Shown here: positions 1 to 8,297 of the stretch, one piece after another | Position numbering within the stretch: the first letter of the stretch is position 1 | Layout: every line of letters begins with the position of its first letter | Assembly (NCBI RefSeq): GCF_004798705.1 | Contig: NZ_CP039290.1 | Coordinates: 744,001-808,000 of the forward strand | DNA length: 64,000 bases | DNA from: Arthrobacter sp. PAMC25564 | GTDB lineage: Bacteria; Actinomycetota; Actinomycetes; Actinomycetales; Micrococcaceae | Direction of reading: 5' to 3' | The notes under the pieces: model-generated | The model's input: only the letters and a program-made list of their open reading frames with translations | Databases searched by the model: none | Told to the model about the DNA's origin: nothing | Made by a program: the position numbers and the translations under genes

Positions 1-429
1 GTCCGCCACGGCGTCGTCGTGCGTAAACGTGACCCCGGGCATGGCCACCACGTGCGAACCTAAGGTGACAGAGGCCGTCAGTGTCACGTTCTGCAGCAGG
101 ATGCTGCCCCGGCCGATACGGCAACCCTCAGGCATCCGGACCGACGGGTCGATCACTGTGGCATAGCGGTTGCTGCCAATGCCGAGAGCACTCAGACGTT
201 CAACCAGGGCCTCTCGGGGACGGCCGGCATCCAGGCAGACCAGAAAGAAGGCGTGCGTGTAGTGGACAGAGTCATCGATGGGTCCAAGGACGGGCGCTCC
301 GTCCACATCGCTCCCGATCATCTCGGCGTCATCAAGGAATCCGACGACGTCGTAGCGTCCGCTGCTGCGAACGGTGGCCAGGACCTCACGGGCCAGGCCG
401 GTGGCGGCGATCAGCAAAAGCTCGCTCAT
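1..429 (-). CDS. NeuD-like sugar O/N-acyltransferase, N-terminal part (runs off left edge)
   Basis: Translating the minus strand from the ATG at 429 gives 143 codons open to the window edge, starting MSELLLIAATGLAREVLATV. It has the N-terminal nucleotide-binding-like half of NeuD/PglD-type acyltransferases (about residues 1-90), then the first coils of a left-handed beta-helix with hexapeptide spacing (GRGSILLQNVTL, then VTLGSHVVAMPGV). Such enzymes acylate nucleotide-linked amino sugars in the cytoplasm for surface polysaccharide. It closely resembles the complete gene at 46682-47338: 22 of the first 24 residues match, and the helix segments align without gaps. It probably belongs to another polysaccharide locus to the left. 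The ribosome-binding site is weak. The C-terminus is unseen, so the substrate is unknown. Confidence 0.85.
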   Translation of the reverse strand, partial: MSELLLIAATGLAREVLATVRSSGRYDVVGFLDDAEMIGSDVDGAPVLGPIDDSVHYTHAFFLVCLDAGRPREALVERLSALGIGSNRYATVIDPSVRMPEGCRIGRGSILLQNVTLTASVTLGSHVVAMPGVTFTHDDAVAD

Positions 430-504
430 CTGGTCACCAGCCCGATTTTCGGGAAACCGGCGCAGGGCTGCGGAGCCCTCCCGGTAGACACGGGGGTGAG
501 GTTG

Positions 505-552
505 GCTGGCAGCATCCGGACTCGGGTTCCGTCAGCTCCGGATGCTGCCAGC
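505..552. repeat. Perfect 16-bp inverted repeat (hairpin)
   Basis: GCTGGCAGCATCCGGA at 505-520 is exactly repeated in inverse at 537-552, with a 16-base spacer. No T-run follows on either strand, so a classical terminator is not indicated. It lies 76 bases upstream of the leftward acyltransferase start and could be a leader hairpin, an operator or a copy of a dispersed palindromic repeat. Confidence 0.7.
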
Positions 553-589
553 TCCTGTTCGCGGGTCGGTTGTGCAGCAACAGACCCGG

Positions 590-615
590 CAATCCGGCCG
601 GTAATGGCCGGATTG
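590..615. repeat. Perfect 10-bp inverted repeat
   Basis: CAATCCGGCC at 590-599 and GGCCGGATTG at 606-615 flank a 6-base loop. It is the second hairpin in the same gap, 37 bases from the first. Function unknown. Confidence 0.6.
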
Positions 616-964
616 AATCTGTGACGGGCGGCCGCGGCCCGTGCGACGCGACGCTCCGCACCGGACGCCGGTCGGTTCCCGCTGGATTGCCTGTCCCGAC
701 GTGCAACTGGCCAAACCGCCATCCCCCACCTTCTCTCTCGCCGAACCTTCGCGGCGCGGCGCCGATTCTTTGCGGAACCTGCCGGCGGATACCGGCGACA
801 TGGACCCGGTTCAGCAGTTCGCTCGGTGGGCCTAGGGAAAAGCTAGCCCCGACGGGCGGGGGAAAACCGGAAACGGGGAGCCGATGTGGTTCAAGCGCGG
901 GAAGTATGCGGGATCTGCGGGATCCGCGGGATCCGGATCCGGGGCCTCAGCCGCAGACAATCCG

Positions 965-3673
965 TCAGACGGCCACCGGGGACGTCTCGCGGGCCGGCTC
1001 CGGCGCCGGCAACGGTTCCCTGGCAGATATCAGGGAGGTGAGCTGGGACCGTGATTGGACTCCCAACTTCCGGTAGATCCCCGTCAGGCGCACCTCTACC
1101 GTTCGAACAGATACGAACAGCGATGCGGCGATTTCCTTGTTGCGCCGGCCCCGGGAGACCAGCTGCACCAGTTCGCGTTCGTGGTCCGAGAGCAGCAGCA
1201 GGGCCGGGTTTTGAATCTCCGGCACCACTGCGACGCGGCCGCCGAGGAGCAACGTGTCCACTTGCTGCGTCCATGCGGCAGCGCCGACTTCCTCGAAAAG
1301 CGCTTTTGCCCTCAGGAGTGAGTCCTTCGCATCCTTGGGCCTGCCGGAGGTCTTCAGGCGCTCGGCATAGCAGAGCAGCGTCCGGGCCCGGTCGAATACA
1401 GAATCGCCTTTCTGCCACGCCTCCAATGCCTGGGCGAAGAGCCCCAAGGACTGGTCACCCTCCGCCACCAGGGCCCTTGACCGGGATACGGCCATGCGCA
1501 GCCACCGGGATTTCAGGCCGGTTGACCGGTATTCCAGCCGTGCCAGCGCCCGGGTGGCTTCGCGGCGCCGGCCAAGCCTGACCAGTACTTCGACCAGATC
1601 GGACTCACAGCGCAGAAGTGCGGGATTGGGGAAGTCCAGGCCTATCTCCGAAGCCCGGGCGAGCATGGCCGCGGCCTCCGCAAGATCGCCGCGCATCAGC
1701 GCAAACTGGCCCTGGCAGGCAACAAGTTGCGCTGTGGCTTGCGCCGGGGTGTCAGCACTGGCGAACCGTTGGGCCTCGGCGAGGCGCGACTGCGCCTCCA
1801 CCTCGTCCCCCGCCGCATGGGCGCGCCAGAGGAGCAGGTTGTTCCGCAGGCCACGGTGATAGTGCTGGCTCGTTGGCGAACCGGCGATTTCGTCAATCAG
1901 CGCGATCGCAGAGCGGAAATTCCCGGCACGGATTTCGTTGTCGGCTGCGAAGTAGCGGGCGGTTTCGCTCCAGTTGGCATCGCTGGCCGCGTTCAGATTC
2001 CGGACGAGGGCAAAGAGGTCACGTGCGCCCTCATAGTTCTCGGCGTAGCTGAGGGCGCGGCCCTTCAGGAGCAGCGACGCCACTGAACTGTTGCCACTCC
2101 CATCGGCTGACCGCGGGATCCGTTCAATGCTTCCTTTCACCGCGTCGGTCAGGAGCCTGGCGCGCTGGTTCACCGCCAGGGATTCGCCGGAGGCCGAGCC
2201 CAGGAATTGTTCTGCATGCTCAAGCAGTCGCTCGGCGTCCTCGACCTGCCAGCGGTCCGCCAGGTAAAGCGCACCGGTGGACAGGAGGCAGGCCGAGAAG
2301 GCCGGATCATGATGCCCGAATTCCTTGATCAGCCGCAGCATCATGCTCGGCCTCACGGCATGGCCCTTCATGAGTTCGATCTGGAAATCGAGGCCCGTGA
2401 GGCGCAATGTCAGAGCCCGGTTTCGGGTGGTTCGCTGTGCCCAGTCCAGGTAACGCTTCGCGTGGACGAACTCACCCCTGCTGAACAGCACCTCGGCGAT
2501 GGTACCCAGCCGCGCGGCTGTCTCTTCTTCCCACGGATTGATCGTGAGCGCCCGTTCGATGTACTCCACGGCGGATTGAGTCTGCCCGGTCCTCACCAGC
2601 TCAATGGCGAAGCGGAGCAGGCGGAATGATGTGTCCCGTCGTGCCGCCGGCGTGTAGCTCAGATGCCAGGGCCACGCCAATGGATCCCCGGTTTCCGCGG
2701 CCGCGGCCAACGCCTGATGGCTGCCGGCTATTTGCCCGGGAGACATAGCCGAGAAAACATGGGACCGCAGCATCTGGCTCTGAATATTCACATAAGATCC
2801 TGCACGGATGGCGATCCCGGCGGAGAGGAGTTCCTCCACTCCGGACCACAGATCGCCGGGCATTTGCTCCAAAAGACCGACCCGGCTGCGGTACGAAAGG
2901 GACAGGAAGTCCAGCGCGCGTCGTGCACGGGGAGAAATTGTCGAAATGGATGCGGCAAGATCAGCGTCGAAGCTCCCCTTCCACTGCAGGGGGATGGGCA
3001 GCGCGTACATTCCGTGCCGTTGCCGTTGAACCAGCGCATCGAAGAGTTCAATCGAGGCGAGCGGATTTCCTTGCGTAGCCGCAGCCACAGCGTGAATTAC
3101 GGCGTTGTTGGATTGTCCTGCTGAAATGGATTGGAGCATTGTCACGGTGTCGTTGTGGCCGAGGTCCTGTAAATGAATGGACGTAAGCCGCGCAAACGGG
3201 CTCTGCGGGGCCTCACGGCGCATGCTGGCGAAGAGCACGATGCCCGTACCTGCGAGACGCCGGGCCAGGAATCCGAGAACTGTCTGGCTGGCGGAATCCA
3301 GTTCGTCGGCGTCGTCAATAACCACCACTATCCTGGCCGCGGACCGTTGTCGCAGCGCGGACAGGAGCATTGTTGCAAGGGTCGAAGAATCCTGCAGGCG
3401 GCGAGCCGAGTCGGTCACATGGTCGGTGATGGGGCCCAGCACGGGGTCGTCGATGCCATTGAGCAGGGCCGTCAGGCCGGAGAAGGGCCAATCCGATTCT
3501 GAAGGATTGGCGCGGAGGAGCACGGTGCGGAAATCATGGAGCTTCGGGATCTCCGCGAGGAGCGAGGACTTCCCGCTTCCATGATTTCCGGTGACCACCA
3601 TTGCGGATTCCCGGGGACTCCGGATTAACGCAACGATGCGGGCTAGTTCCTTGTCGCGGCCGAATAGGACCAT
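965..3673 (-). CDS. Large LuxR-family ATPase transcriptional regulator
   Basis: A 902-residue protein of the LAL/MalT-like class. It has an N-terminal P-loop ATPase (Walker A GNHGSGKSS near residue 30, Walker B VVIDDADELD), a long alpha-helical TPR-like middle, and a C-terminal LuxR helix-turn-helix (LSDHERELVQLVSRGRRNKEIA then VSVRTVEVRLTGIYRKLGVQ in the last 60 residues). Such proteins are inducer- and ATP-dependent activators. I chose the ATG at 3673, preceded by GGGGGGAACC, over an in-frame ATG at 3685. No target operon is adjacent: the next gene is a DUF1345 protein across a 354-base gap and the downstream gap is non-coding. The effector cannot be read from the sequence. Confidence 0.85.
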   Translation of the reverse strand: MVLFGRDKELARIVALIRSPRESAMVVTGNHGSGKSSLLAEIPKLHDFRTVLLRANPSESDWPFSGLTALLNGIDDPVLGPITDHVTDSARRLQDSSTLATMLLSALRQRSAARIVVVIDDADELDSASQTVLGFLARRLAGTGIVLFASMRREAPQSPFARLTSIHLQDLGHNDTVTMLQSISAGQSNNAVIHAVAAATQGNPLASIELFDALVQRQRHGMYALPIPLQWKGSFDADLAASISTISPRARRALDFLSLSYRSRVGLLEQMPGDLWSGVEELLSAGIAIRAGSYVNIQSQMLRSHVFSAMSPGQIAGSHQALAAAAETGDPLAWPWHLSYTPAARRDTSFRLLRFAIELVRTGQTQSAVEYIERALTINPWEEETAARLGTIAEVLFSRGEFVHAKRYLDWAQRTTRNRALTLRLTGLDFQIELMKGHAVRPSMMLRLIKEFGHHDPAFSACLLSTGALYLADRWQVEDAERLLEHAEQFLGSASGESLAVNQRARLLTDAVKGSIERIPRSADGSGNSSVASLLLKGRALSYAENYEGARDLFALVRNLNAASDANWSETARYFAADNEIRAGNFRSAIALIDEIAGSPTSQHYHRGLRNNLLLWRAHAAGDEVEAQSRLAEAQRFASADTPAQATAQLVACQGQFALMRGDLAEAAAMLARASEIGLDFPNPALLRCESDLVEVLVRLGRRREATRALARLEYRSTGLKSRWLRMAVSRSRALVAEGDQSLGLFAQALEAWQKGDSVFDRARTLLCYAERLKTSGRPKDAKDSLLRAKALFEEVGAAAWTQQVDTLLLGGRVAVVPEIQNPALLLLSDHERELVQLVSRGRRNKEIAASLFVSVRTVEVRLTGIYRKLGVQSRSQLTSLISAREPLPAPEPARETSPVAV

Positions 3674-4027
3674 GGTTCCCCCCATTTAATCCCCGAGAGA
3701 CCGTCACTCCTGGCTTCATTGTATTTCCGCATAAGAAGTAATGCAGCCTGACTGACGTATTTGCCTGCAACAGACAAATGCTTTTCCAAAATAAAGGTCC
3801 GGGATCACGCTCCGGGGTTGAAGCGCAAGCCCTGACCAAATGGCTTTACTGCTGCAAATATAGCTTTGGCTCCCCCGGACTACTACGGCCCGGGAAGAAT
3901 CGAGTAGGGCTGTCGCGGAAGACGAGTAGCGAAGGCCATAAATACTTGGAAAGGCCTCGACAAGGAATCGACGGCGCCGTTTCCGGCAACGGCCCGTCCC
4001 GTGGGCGACGGCCCGTCCCGTGGGCCG
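3674..4027. other. Gap with AT-rich promoter-like stretch and a 19-bp tandem repeat
   Basis: No gene seen. About 3715-3800 is AT-rich for this genome and contains ATTTG (3759-3763) facing CAAAT (3775-3779), a possible operator or promoter region for the leftward LuxR-type gene. Near the end of the DUF1345 gene, an 18-base unit starting ACGGCCCGTCCCGTGGGC occurs twice with a 19-base period (3989-4025). Each copy can fold as GGCCC/GGGCC and may help end leftward transcription. Confidence 0.45.
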
Positions 4028-4711
4028 CTAGGCGGCCAGCCCGATCACGAGGTTGAGGGTGGCGGCGAGGATGATCGTGCCAAAGAGATAGGACAGCAGG
4101 CTGTGCTTCAGCGCCTCGGCACGGATGCCATGGTTCTGCAGGGCTGTGTCCGAGACCTGGTACGTCATGCCCAGGCTCGTTGCCAGGTAGGCGAAGTCCG
4201 TGTACTGCGGCGGCTGGGTCTGGTTGAAGTCGATGCCGCCGACCCCAGCCCCGGCTTTCCTGCCAGTGCTGTAGTAAAGCTGTGCGTAGCGCAGCGTGAA
4301 GAGCGTCTGGACCAGCATCCAGGACAGGGCCACCGAGGTCAGAGCCAGCAGGCCGCCGCCGAGCCGGGACGCGCCGTCGGTATTGCTGTGGGAGTCGACG
4401 ACGACCGCCGCCACCGCCGCCAGGCTGGCGACGTTCGCGGCCAGGATCAACAAATCGGTGGTGCTGCGGGAAGGGTCCTCGGCAGTGGCGTGTGACCGGG
4501 TCTCCGCAGGGTCCAGCCGCCCGACCACGAGCCACACCCAAAGCATGTAGGTCAGCGCCGCACTGCTCCAGCCAATCGCCGGAGCCTCCACCCAGTGCCC
4601 GGTCAGGCCCGCAGCCATCGCTGCAAGCAGCCCCGCCAGCAGCATGACAGCGAACCGGAGGCGGCTTCGCCGGGCGCGGACGGCGCCTCGGGACGGTGAT
4701 CCGGTGTTCAT
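4028..4711 (-). CDS. DUF1345 family membrane protein
   Basis: A 227-residue integral membrane protein with about five hydrophobic spans, roughly at residues 18-38, 45-63, 85-106, 118-140 and 205-225. The segment YTDFAYLATSLGMTYQVSD before the last span matches the family's conserved DFxYxxxxxGMTxQVSD signature. The family's function is unknown. I start it at the ATG at 4711, preceded by AGGGA. An upstream in-frame extension to 4864 would add a basic, low-complexity tail and looks untranslated. It is divergent from the rpsF operon and likely monocistronic. Confidence 0.8.
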   Translation of the reverse strand: MNTGSPSRGAVRARRSRLRFAVMLLAGLLAAMAAGLTGHWVEAPAIGWSSAALTYMLWVWLVVGRLDPAETRSHATAEDPSRSTTDLLILAANVASLAAVAAVVVDSHSNTDGASRLGGGLLALTSVALSWMLVQTLFTLRYAQLYYSTGRKAGAGVGGIDFNQTQPPQYTDFAYLATSLGMTYQVSDTALQNHGIRAEALKHSLLSYLFGTIILAATLNLVIGLAA

Positions 4712-4782
4712 TCCCTGATCATTGCACAGCGACCATTGCACAGCGCCGGCCCGCTGCCCGGGCACAGACGAGAACCCCGGCG

Positions 4783-4791
4783 TTATCCACA
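4783..4791 (+). other. Perfect DnaA-box-like 9-mer
   Basis: TTATCCACA matches the general bacterial DnaA-box consensus exactly. It stands alone between the DUF1345 gene and rpsF, about 4 kb from the cluster of similar sites before dnaB. Confidence 0.45.
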
Positions 4792-4874
4792 TGGTGACTG
4801 CAATGCTTCCGTCCGCACGGCTGCCGCGCCTACCGTGGGCAGGGAAGGAATCGCCGAAACCCACCGGAATGCAC

Positions 4875-4880
4875 TAAGAT
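4875..4880 (+). promoter_or_regulatory. Candidate -10 element of the rpsF operon
   Basis: TAAGAT at 4875-4880 fits an actinobacterial TANNNT -10 hexamer and would place the 5' end near 4888, leaving a leader of roughly 110 bases before rpsF. I see no strong -35, so this is tentative. Confidence 0.35.
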
Positions 4881-4943
4881 ATTGAAGTCTGTGCTGCGCC
4901 ACGCCCCCGTTCGGGTGGCTGGGAACTGCACGGCACCGCAAAT

Positions 4944-4996
4944 GAACCTCCTGTTACGGAAATGCCGTAACCGCTTAGCCCAAAGGAGGTGGGTTC
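4944..4996 (+). promoter_or_regulatory. rpsF leader: Shine-Dalgarno-sequestering hairpin, candidate S6:S18 autoregulatory element
   Basis: GTTACGG (4953-4959) and CCGTAAC (4965-4971) form a perfect 7-bp stem with loop AAATG. Flanking it, CCTCCT (4947-4952) can pair with AGGAGG (4984-4989), which is the core of the rpsF ribosome-binding site, and GAACC (4944-4948) faces GGTTC (4992-4996). rpsF leaders in many bacteria bind the S6:S18 complex through a CCG-containing hairpin. The pairing seen here would let such binding or folding mask the start region. The structure is visible; the regulatory role is inferred. Confidence 0.5.
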
Positions 4997-5000
4997 ACAT

Positions 5001-5306
5001 ATGCGTCCTTACGAATTGATGGTAATCATCGACCCCGAGGTCGAAGAGCGTACCGTTGAGCCAACGCTTCAGAAGTTCCTGAGTGTCATCACCACCGATG
5101 GTGGAACCATCGAAAAGGTTGACATCTGGGGCCGCCGTCGCCTGGCTTACGAAATCCAGAAGAAAACTGAAGGTATCTACGCCGTGGTGAACTTCACCGC
5201 TGAGCCGGCTACCGCCAAGGAACTTGACCGCCAGCTGAGCCTCAATGAGACCATCATGCGCACCAAGATCACCCGCCCCGAAGTGCAGAAGGTTGTTGCT
5301 GAGTAA
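5001..5306 (+). CDS. rpsF: Small ribosomal subunit protein bS6
   Basis: A 101-residue protein starting [14 protein letters not shown], with the family's typical length and the conserved [18 protein letters not shown] segment. It binds 16S rRNA together with bS18 in the 30S platform. The ATG at 5001 follows the very strong AAAGGAGGT; an in-frame start 12 bases upstream is not needed. First gene of rpsF-ssb-rpsR-rplI, all on the plus strand with short gaps. Confidence 0.98.
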   Translation: MRPYELMVIIDPEVEERTVEPTLQKFLSVITTDGGTIEKVDIWGRRRLAYEIQKKTEGIYAVVNFTAEPATAKELDRQLSLNETIMRTKITRPEVQKVVAE

Positions 5307-5361
5307 TTCAGCCCCCGACTTTCAAGCTTCACACCCGCAGGAACGAACAAGGAGGCAGTAG

Positions 5362-5946
5362 ATGGCAGGCGAAACCACTATTACGGTCATCGGTAATCTC
5401 ACCAATGACCCCGAACTGAGGTTCACGCCGTCAGGTTCGGCAGTTGCGAACTTCACCATCGCTTCCACCCCGCGCACCTTCGACCGCCAGTCCAATGAGT
5501 GGAAGGACGGGGAAACCCTGTTCCTCCGTGCATCGGTATGGCGCGAAGCAGCCGAGAACGTCGCCGAATCCCTGACAAAGGGCATGCGTGTGATTGTTTC
5601 CGGTCGCCTGAAGAGCCGTTCCTACGAGACAAAAGAAGGCGAGAAGCGCACCGTAATCGAGCTTGAGGTCGATGAGATCGGCCCGAGCCTGCGCTACGCC
5701 AACGCCAAGGTCAACCGCACCCAGCGCTCCGGCGCCGGGGGCGCCGGAAACGGTGCCCAGGGTGGCTTCGGCGGCGGCAACAGCGGCGGCGGCTTCGGCG
5801 GCGGCTCTGGTGGAAGCCAGGGCGGCAACTCCGGTGGGACCTGGGGTGGCAACCAGCCCGCAGCGCAGGAAGACCCTTGGGCTACGCCCGGGGTCAGCAA
5901 TGCCGGCGGCTGGGGCAACGGCCCGGATTCCGAACCTCCCTTCTAA
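5362..5946 (+). CDS. ssb: Single-stranded DNA-binding protein
   Basis: A 194-residue SSB. The OB-fold occupies about residues 1-115 ([21 protein letters not shown] at the start, then the W...FLR and [11 protein letters not shown] strands). A glycine-, asparagine- and serine-rich linker follows at about 120-180, then the acidic tip DSEPPF. That tip is the protein-interaction tail, close to the canonical DDDIPF. AAGGAGG lies before the ATG. It sits between rpsF and rpsR, the usual bacterial arrangement, and supplies SSB for replication and repair. Confidence 0.98.
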   Translation: MAGETTITVIGNLTNDPELRFTPSGSAVANFTIASTPRTFDRQSNEWKDGETLFLRASVWREAAENVAESLTKGMRVIVSGRLKSRSYETKEGEKRTVIELEVDEIGPSLRYANAKVNRTQRSGAGGAGNGAQGGFGGGNSGGGFGGGSGGSQGGNSGGTWGGNQPAAQEDPWATPGVSNAGGWGNGPDSEPPF

Positions 5947-6071
5947 ACAACATTTAAGGCCCGACGGCGGAACCCGCCAGGACGCCGCAAGGCTGCCAGG
6001 CGCAGACGACGCCGGACCACCACCATCCCGTGGATCAATATCCACGGGCTCCATCGAATAGGAGCTCCACG

Positions 6072-6311
6072 ATGGCTAAGGCTGAACTCCGTAAGCCCAA
6101 ACCAAAGTCCAACCCCTTGAAGGCCGCTGACATCACTGTCATCGACTACAAGGACGTAGCATTGCTGCGCAAGTTCATCTCCGACCGCGGAAAGATCCGC
6201 GCCCGTCGCGTCACCGGCGTCACGGTGCAGGAACAGCGCAAGATCGCCCAGGCAATCAAGAACGCCCGCGAAGTTGCTCTGCTGCCTTACTCCGGCGCTG
6301 GCCGCGGCTAA
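6072..6311 (+). CDS. rpsR: Small ribosomal subunit protein bS18
   Basis: A 79-residue basic protein with the S18 core: [26 protein letters not shown], then [19 protein letters not shown]. Start at the ATG at 6072 after TAGGAG. No CxxC pair is visible, so this is the zinc-free form. It partners bS6 in the 30S subunit. Confidence 0.97.
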   Translation: MAKAELRKPKPKSNPLKAADITVIDYKDVALLRKFISDRGKIRARRVTGVTVQEQRKIAQAIKNAREVALLPYSGAGRG

Positions 6312-6328
6312 GGAAGGGATTAACTAAC

Positions 6329-6781
6329 ATGGCAAAGCTCATACTGACCCACGAAGTAACCGGTCTCGGTGCTGCTGGCGACGTTGTCGAGGTCAAGGAC
6401 GGTTACGCACGTAACTACCTGCTGCCCCGCAACTTCGCCCTGACCTGGTCCAAGGGTGGCGAGAAGCAGGTTGAGTCCATCAAGGCTGCCCGCGTTGCCC
6501 GCGAGCACGCTTCCCTGGAAGACGCTCAGAAGCAGGCTGCTGCACTCTCCGCCAAGCCGGTCAAGCTGGTCGTCAAGGCCGGCGAAACTGGACGCCTGTT
6601 CGGCACCGTCAAGCAGGCCGACGTAGCCGACGCTGTTGAGGCCGCTGGCCTTGGCCGCATCGACAAGCGCAAGGTGGAACTGCCGGCACACATCAAGTCG
6701 ATCGGTTCCTACCAGGCGCACGTCCGTCTCCACGACGACGTCGCCGCTGTGATCGAACTCGACGTAGTTCCGGGCAAGTAG
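6329..6781 (+). CDS. rplI: Large ribosomal subunit protein bL9
   Basis: 150 residues, the normal bL9 length. The N-terminal rRNA-binding domain ([34 protein letters not shown]) is followed by a long connecting helix and a C-terminal domain ending in [12 protein letters not shown]. It binds 23S rRNA near the L1 stalk. It is the last gene of the rpsF cluster and is closed by a terminator at 6826-6873. Confidence 0.98.
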   Translation: MAKLILTHEVTGLGAAGDVVEVKDGYARNYLLPRNFALTWSKGGEKQVESIKAARVAREHASLEDAQKQAAALSAKPVKLVVKAGETGRLFGTVKQADVADAVEAAGLGRIDKRKVELPAHIKSIGSYQAHVRLHDDVAAVIELDVVPGK

Positions 6782-6825
6782 TCCTTCGACTACGGCCTGT
6801 GGCCAGGCAGTCCTGAACTGCCCGG

Positions 6826-6873
6826 AAGCCCCCGCCTTCGGATTCCTCTGAGGAACCGATGGCGGGGGCTTTC
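6826..6873 (+). terminator. Rho-independent-type terminator after rplI
   Basis: AAGCCCCCGCC (6826-6836) pairs with GGCGGGGGCTT (6861-6871), followed by TTC. The loop itself contains a small hairpin. It lies 45 bases past the rplI stop and ends the ribosomal-protein transcript. Confidence 0.8.
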
Positions 6874-7019
6874 TGCTGTCTGAACCAATGCGGGGTCAGA
6901 TAGCGCCCATTGTGCCGCCCCGGATGGGCCGTAAGTGACCCCGCGTTGCAGTAGTCCGGCGGCGGGGCGGAAGACAGGAACGGGAATAAAAGTAGGGCCC
7001 CGCTCCTTCCATAGATAGA

Positions 7020-7038
7020 TGCAAACGCATGTATTGCA
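7020..7038. promoter_or_regulatory. Imperfect palindrome upstream of the FMN reductase
   Basis: TGCAA (7020-7024) and TTGCA (7034-7038) form 5-bp inverse arms around 9 bases in an AT-rich patch 32 bases before the GTG start. It is a possible operator; the regulator is unknown. Confidence 0.3.
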
Positions 7039-7069
7039 GTTTTGAATTTATCTACCCAAGGAGTACTCC

Positions 7070-7696
7070 GTGGAAACCCGCCGCATCACTGTTCTCTCCG
7101 CCGGCCTCGGCGTCCCGTCCTCGAGCCGCCTGCTGGCGGACCAGCTGGCGGCCTCGGCTGAACGCCAGCTCTCGGCGTCCGGCTACGCCGTTACCGTCGA
7201 TGTCGTGGAACTGCGGGACCTGGCGGTGGATATCGCGAATAACTTTGTGACCGGCTACGCCGCCCCTCGCCTGGCCGAGGTTATCGCCGGCGTCGAGGCC
7301 TCGGACGGCATCATCGCGGTCAGTCCCGTTTTCAGTGCCTCCTACAGCGGCCTGTTCAAGTCGTTCATCGATGTCCTGGACCCCAAGTCCCTGGCGGGAA
7401 AGGCCGTGCTGCTCGGCGCCACGGCGGGCACGGACCGGCACCAGATGGTGCTTGATTTCGCCATGCGGCCCCTGTTCACCTACCTGCGCACCCGGATAGC
7501 CGCTACCGCGGTTTTCGCCGGCCCGCAGGACTGGGGGAACGCCGACGACGGCGGATCGCCGCTCTCGGTACGGATAGACCGGGCGTCAGGGGAGTTCGCC
7601 CGCCTGCTGGAAGGTGTGCAGCCACAACAGAAGCCGGCAGTACTGGAATCGTTGCCCTTTGAGCAGTTGCTCGCCGGAATCTCAGGCGGACACTAG
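7070..7696 (+). CDS. NADPH-dependent FMN reductase (CE1759-type)
   Basis: A 208-residue flavodoxin-like protein. The N-terminal segment ITVLSAGLGVPSSSRLLAD resembles the phosphate-binding loop of NAD(P)H:FMN reductases, and AVSPVFSASYSGLFKSFIDVLD is the typical flavin-binding region (near residues 83-105). It would reduce FMN to FMNH2 for flavin-dependent monooxygenases. It starts with GTG at 7070 after AAGGAG. Relatives are often paired with a luciferase-like monooxygenase, but none is adjacent, so the partner must be elsewhere. Confidence 0.82.
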   Translation: METRRITVLSAGLGVPSSSRLLADQLAASAERQLSASGYAVTVDVVELRDLAVDIANNFVTGYAAPRLAEVIAGVEASDGIIAVSPVFSASYSGLFKSFIDVLDPKSLAGKAVLLGATAGTDRHQMVLDFAMRPLFTYLRTRIAATAVFAGPQDWGNADDGGSPLSVRIDRASGEFARLLEGVQPQQKPAVLESLPFEQLLAGISGGH

Positions 7697-7721
7697 CGGC
7701 CGGAGCCGACCCGGATTACGG

Positions 7722-8294
7722 TCAGTCGTCGAGCAATGCGATGAATTCCCTGGCCTGCTTCATGGAAATGTCCGAGTGGCGGGTCAGGGCCGCCGCGGCC
7801 GCCTCGGGATCGCCGCTTTTGGCCAGGGTGCGGATCCTGCCGTAGATCTCATCGTTGAGCATGTTGCTGCTGACCTCCCGCGTGACATCGCCCTTGCTGG
7901 CGATCGCGCGGTAGCGGTACGGGAAACGCTGCGGCGTGTCTTCCTCGTCTTCAGCGACGGCTTGCTGCGGAACTGTGGGGCGGAAGGGCTGCGGATGCGC
8001 GGCCAGGGCGCCGACGGCGTCCCGGGAGGCCCGGAGGCCGTCGCCCGTGGCCTCGAAGTAGAGCTTGATGGCGGCCATGGCCTGTCCCTGCGCAATCAGG
8101 GCGTACAGGCGGCGGTGCTGCTCCTGGTTGAGCTTGGCTGCCGCTGCCCGGGCGAGTTCCACGGGGTCCAGGCCGGGCTGCGCCGGGGCCTCCGGCCGCG
8201 GCCGGAGGCCCCGGCGGCCCAGTGCGCGGGTTGCCAGCAGCACGCCGGCGCCGACGAGCGCCAGGATCAGAATGGGAATGAGCAGGGGTTCCAT
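7722..8294 (-). CDS. Membrane-anchored protein with two bL12-C-terminal-like segments
   Basis: 190 residues: one N-terminal membrane span (about residues 3-21), a proline-rich linker, then two copies of a bL12-CTD-like motif. The first is QGQAMAAIKLYFEATGDGL followed by a RASRDAV helix (about 67-97); the second is GDPEAAAAALTRHSDISMKQ followed by AREFIALL at the C-terminus. In bL12 the matching text is IKAVREATGLGLKEAKDLV. No catalytic motif is seen. It lies 3 bases downstream of the gene at 8298-8765, which has one such segment. Function unknown; a role in binding other proteins at the membrane is a guess. Confidence 0.6.
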   Translation of the reverse strand: MEPLLIPILILALVGAGVLLATRALGRRGLRPRPEAPAQPGLDPVELARAAAAKLNQEQHRRLYALIAQGQAMAAIKLYFEATGDGLRASRDAVGALAAHPQPFRPTVPQQAVAEDEEDTPQRFPYRYRAIASKGDVTREVSSNMLNDEIYGRIRTLAKSGDPEAAAAALTRHSDISMKQAREFIALLDD

Positions 8295-8297
8295 GCG

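Larger units (their letters stand above)
430..964. other. Non-coding gap with two perfect inverted repeats and a short tandem repeat
   Basis: I see no convincing gene in these 535 bases. Open frames exist on both strands, but they are arginine-, proline- and glycine-rich with no family resemblance. The gap holds two hairpins (505-552 and 590-615), upstream of the leftward acyltransferase. Three tandem copies of the 9-mer GCGGGATCY lie at 908-934, just past the end of the LuxR-type gene. It is probably the leader/promoter region of the leftward polysaccharide gene plus the 3' flank of the regulator. Confidence 0.5.

Noticed and set aside
253..722. Open frames overlapping the left acyltransferase and the following gap
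   Set aside because: They conflict with the clear acyltransferase reading on the minus strand below 429, and show no family signal above it.
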